The notes under the pieces: model-generated
Told to the model about the DNA's origin: nothing
What the model saw: the letters and a program-made list of their open reading frames with translations, nothing else
The model's database searches: none
Program-made: the position numbers and the translations under genes
Part shown: one piece after another, positions 42,231 through 42,775 of the stretch
Position numbering within the stretch: the first letter of the stretch is position 1
How the letters are laid out: every line of letters starts with the position of its first letter
NCBI GenBank assembly: GCA_002081555.1
Contig: MZNV01002925.1
Coordinates: 1-42,775, forward strand
Length of the DNA stretch: 42,775 bases
Direction: 5' to 3'
Source: Protostelium mycophagum
Lineage: Eukaryota; Evosea; Variosea; Protosteliida; Protosteliaceae

Positions 42231-42775
42231 GATGCAGATGTCTGCGTGAAGTGGAGATCGCAGTTCGGAAAACCAAGTTCTACGTAATACTTTGTAGCGC
42301 TTTCAAACTACAACTGATTATTCACAAAGTCAAAATCCCCATTACATTATTGCTACATTTCTTTGGTCGTACGTCCACCAACACGGCGATAGTCAATTCA
42401 TTTCCCTGCATGTTTGCTTGGTTACTCAAGATAGTCATCAAACAAGTTTCTCTCACATTGAACCACGACTTGTGTACAAGCATATCGGCGTTGTGTTTCA
42501 AGGGTGCCATCAGCGAGACATCAACTTCCCAAAAGCCCGAATTTGTGACCTGCGGTGAGAGGAAAAGCCGCAAGTCTTCGTTCAAAGCACCATCACCCCG
42601 AAAACGGCTCAGGAAAAAGCCCGTTCCCACATCCATTCTTGATGAGAGACTCTAACCAGCAGAGTGCACAGAGACCAGAACCCCACGGCCAGTGCACACC
42701 CCTTGTCCCTCTCAAGTTGAAGCTGTCATATTAAAAGATTACGTTCGATCTTCCGTGCGTGACGTGCCTCCGACA
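42231..42775. other. Window edge with two overlapping unsupported frames
   Basis: Opposite-strand frames 42251-42655 (+, 134 residues) and 42322-42636 (-, 104 residues, containing FRGDGALNEDLRLFLSPQ) overlap almost completely. At most one is real. I recognise neither. The minus-strand frame could be an exon of a gene continuing beyond the window. Confidence 0.3.

Noticed and set aside
42322-42636. Minus-strand frame resembling a PTEN-type C2 domain
   Set aside because: The resemblance is limited to a few residues (GD, SWFNV) and the core pattern does not fit; left as unknown.
1-42775. CRISPR arrays, prokaryotic operons, phage or virus genes
   Set aside because: The genes are spliced and eukaryotic throughout; repeats are intronic or tandem and no spacer-repeat pattern or viral hallmark gene was seen.

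Overview
The window is nuclear DNA of a small-genome, intron-rich eukaryote that uses the standard code. The gene content points to an amoebozoan, probably a free-living or protosteloid slime-mould relative. It has a secreted PA14/fibro-slime protein with Dictyostelium-type Cys repeats and a SibA-like cytosolic tail, an Mroh1 orthologue, and genes split by many introns of only about 36-50 nt. No species can be named from the sequence alone. Genes are packed on both strands, often divergent with 100-350 bp between start codons.

Layout. 1-1662: a tRNA-Glu(CUC) gene and otherwise unassigned DNA. 1663-8942 (-): MROH1 HEAT-repeat protein. 9267-9566 (+): small acidic hypothetical protein. 9885-10954 (-): secreted Ser/Thr-rich, Cys-rich protein. 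11415-14302 (-): secreted wall-type enzyme with the order TOS1-like, X8, LamG, X8. 15832-17008 (+): STE-like protein kinase. 17789-26791 (-): separase, more than 40 percent of the coding space in the first two thirds of the window. 26918-28799 (+): RMT2-type arginine methyltransferase, divergent from separase. 29302-30162 (+): unknown charged repeat protein. 30852-32447 (+): type II membrane protein with a GH130/GT91-like motif. 32873-36019 (+): fibro-slime adhesion-like membrane protein. 36669-37328 (+): probable GPI-anchored protein. 37685-38322 (-): secreted cyclophilin. 38516-40731 (+): MysC-like ATP-grasp ligase. 41951-42230 (-): small membrane protein whose last exon lies in a 121-bp tandem duplication.

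The genes do not form one pathway. There is a housekeeping set (MROH1, separase, RMT2, tRNA) and a surface/secretory set (TOS1-X8-LamG, fibro-slime, GPI protein, cyclophilin, Ser/Thr-rich protein). The two most unexpected things are an orphan homologue of the mycosporine-glycine synthase MysC, and the introns themselves. Introns of unrelated genes share donor sequences, internal palindromes and fixed branch-point-plus-acceptor cassettes such as TGACGTGTACAG and TTGACTCGTTGTAG, as introner-derived introns would. All exon joins were worked out by hand from GT..AG sites, reading frame and remembered family conservation. No search or transcript data was used.
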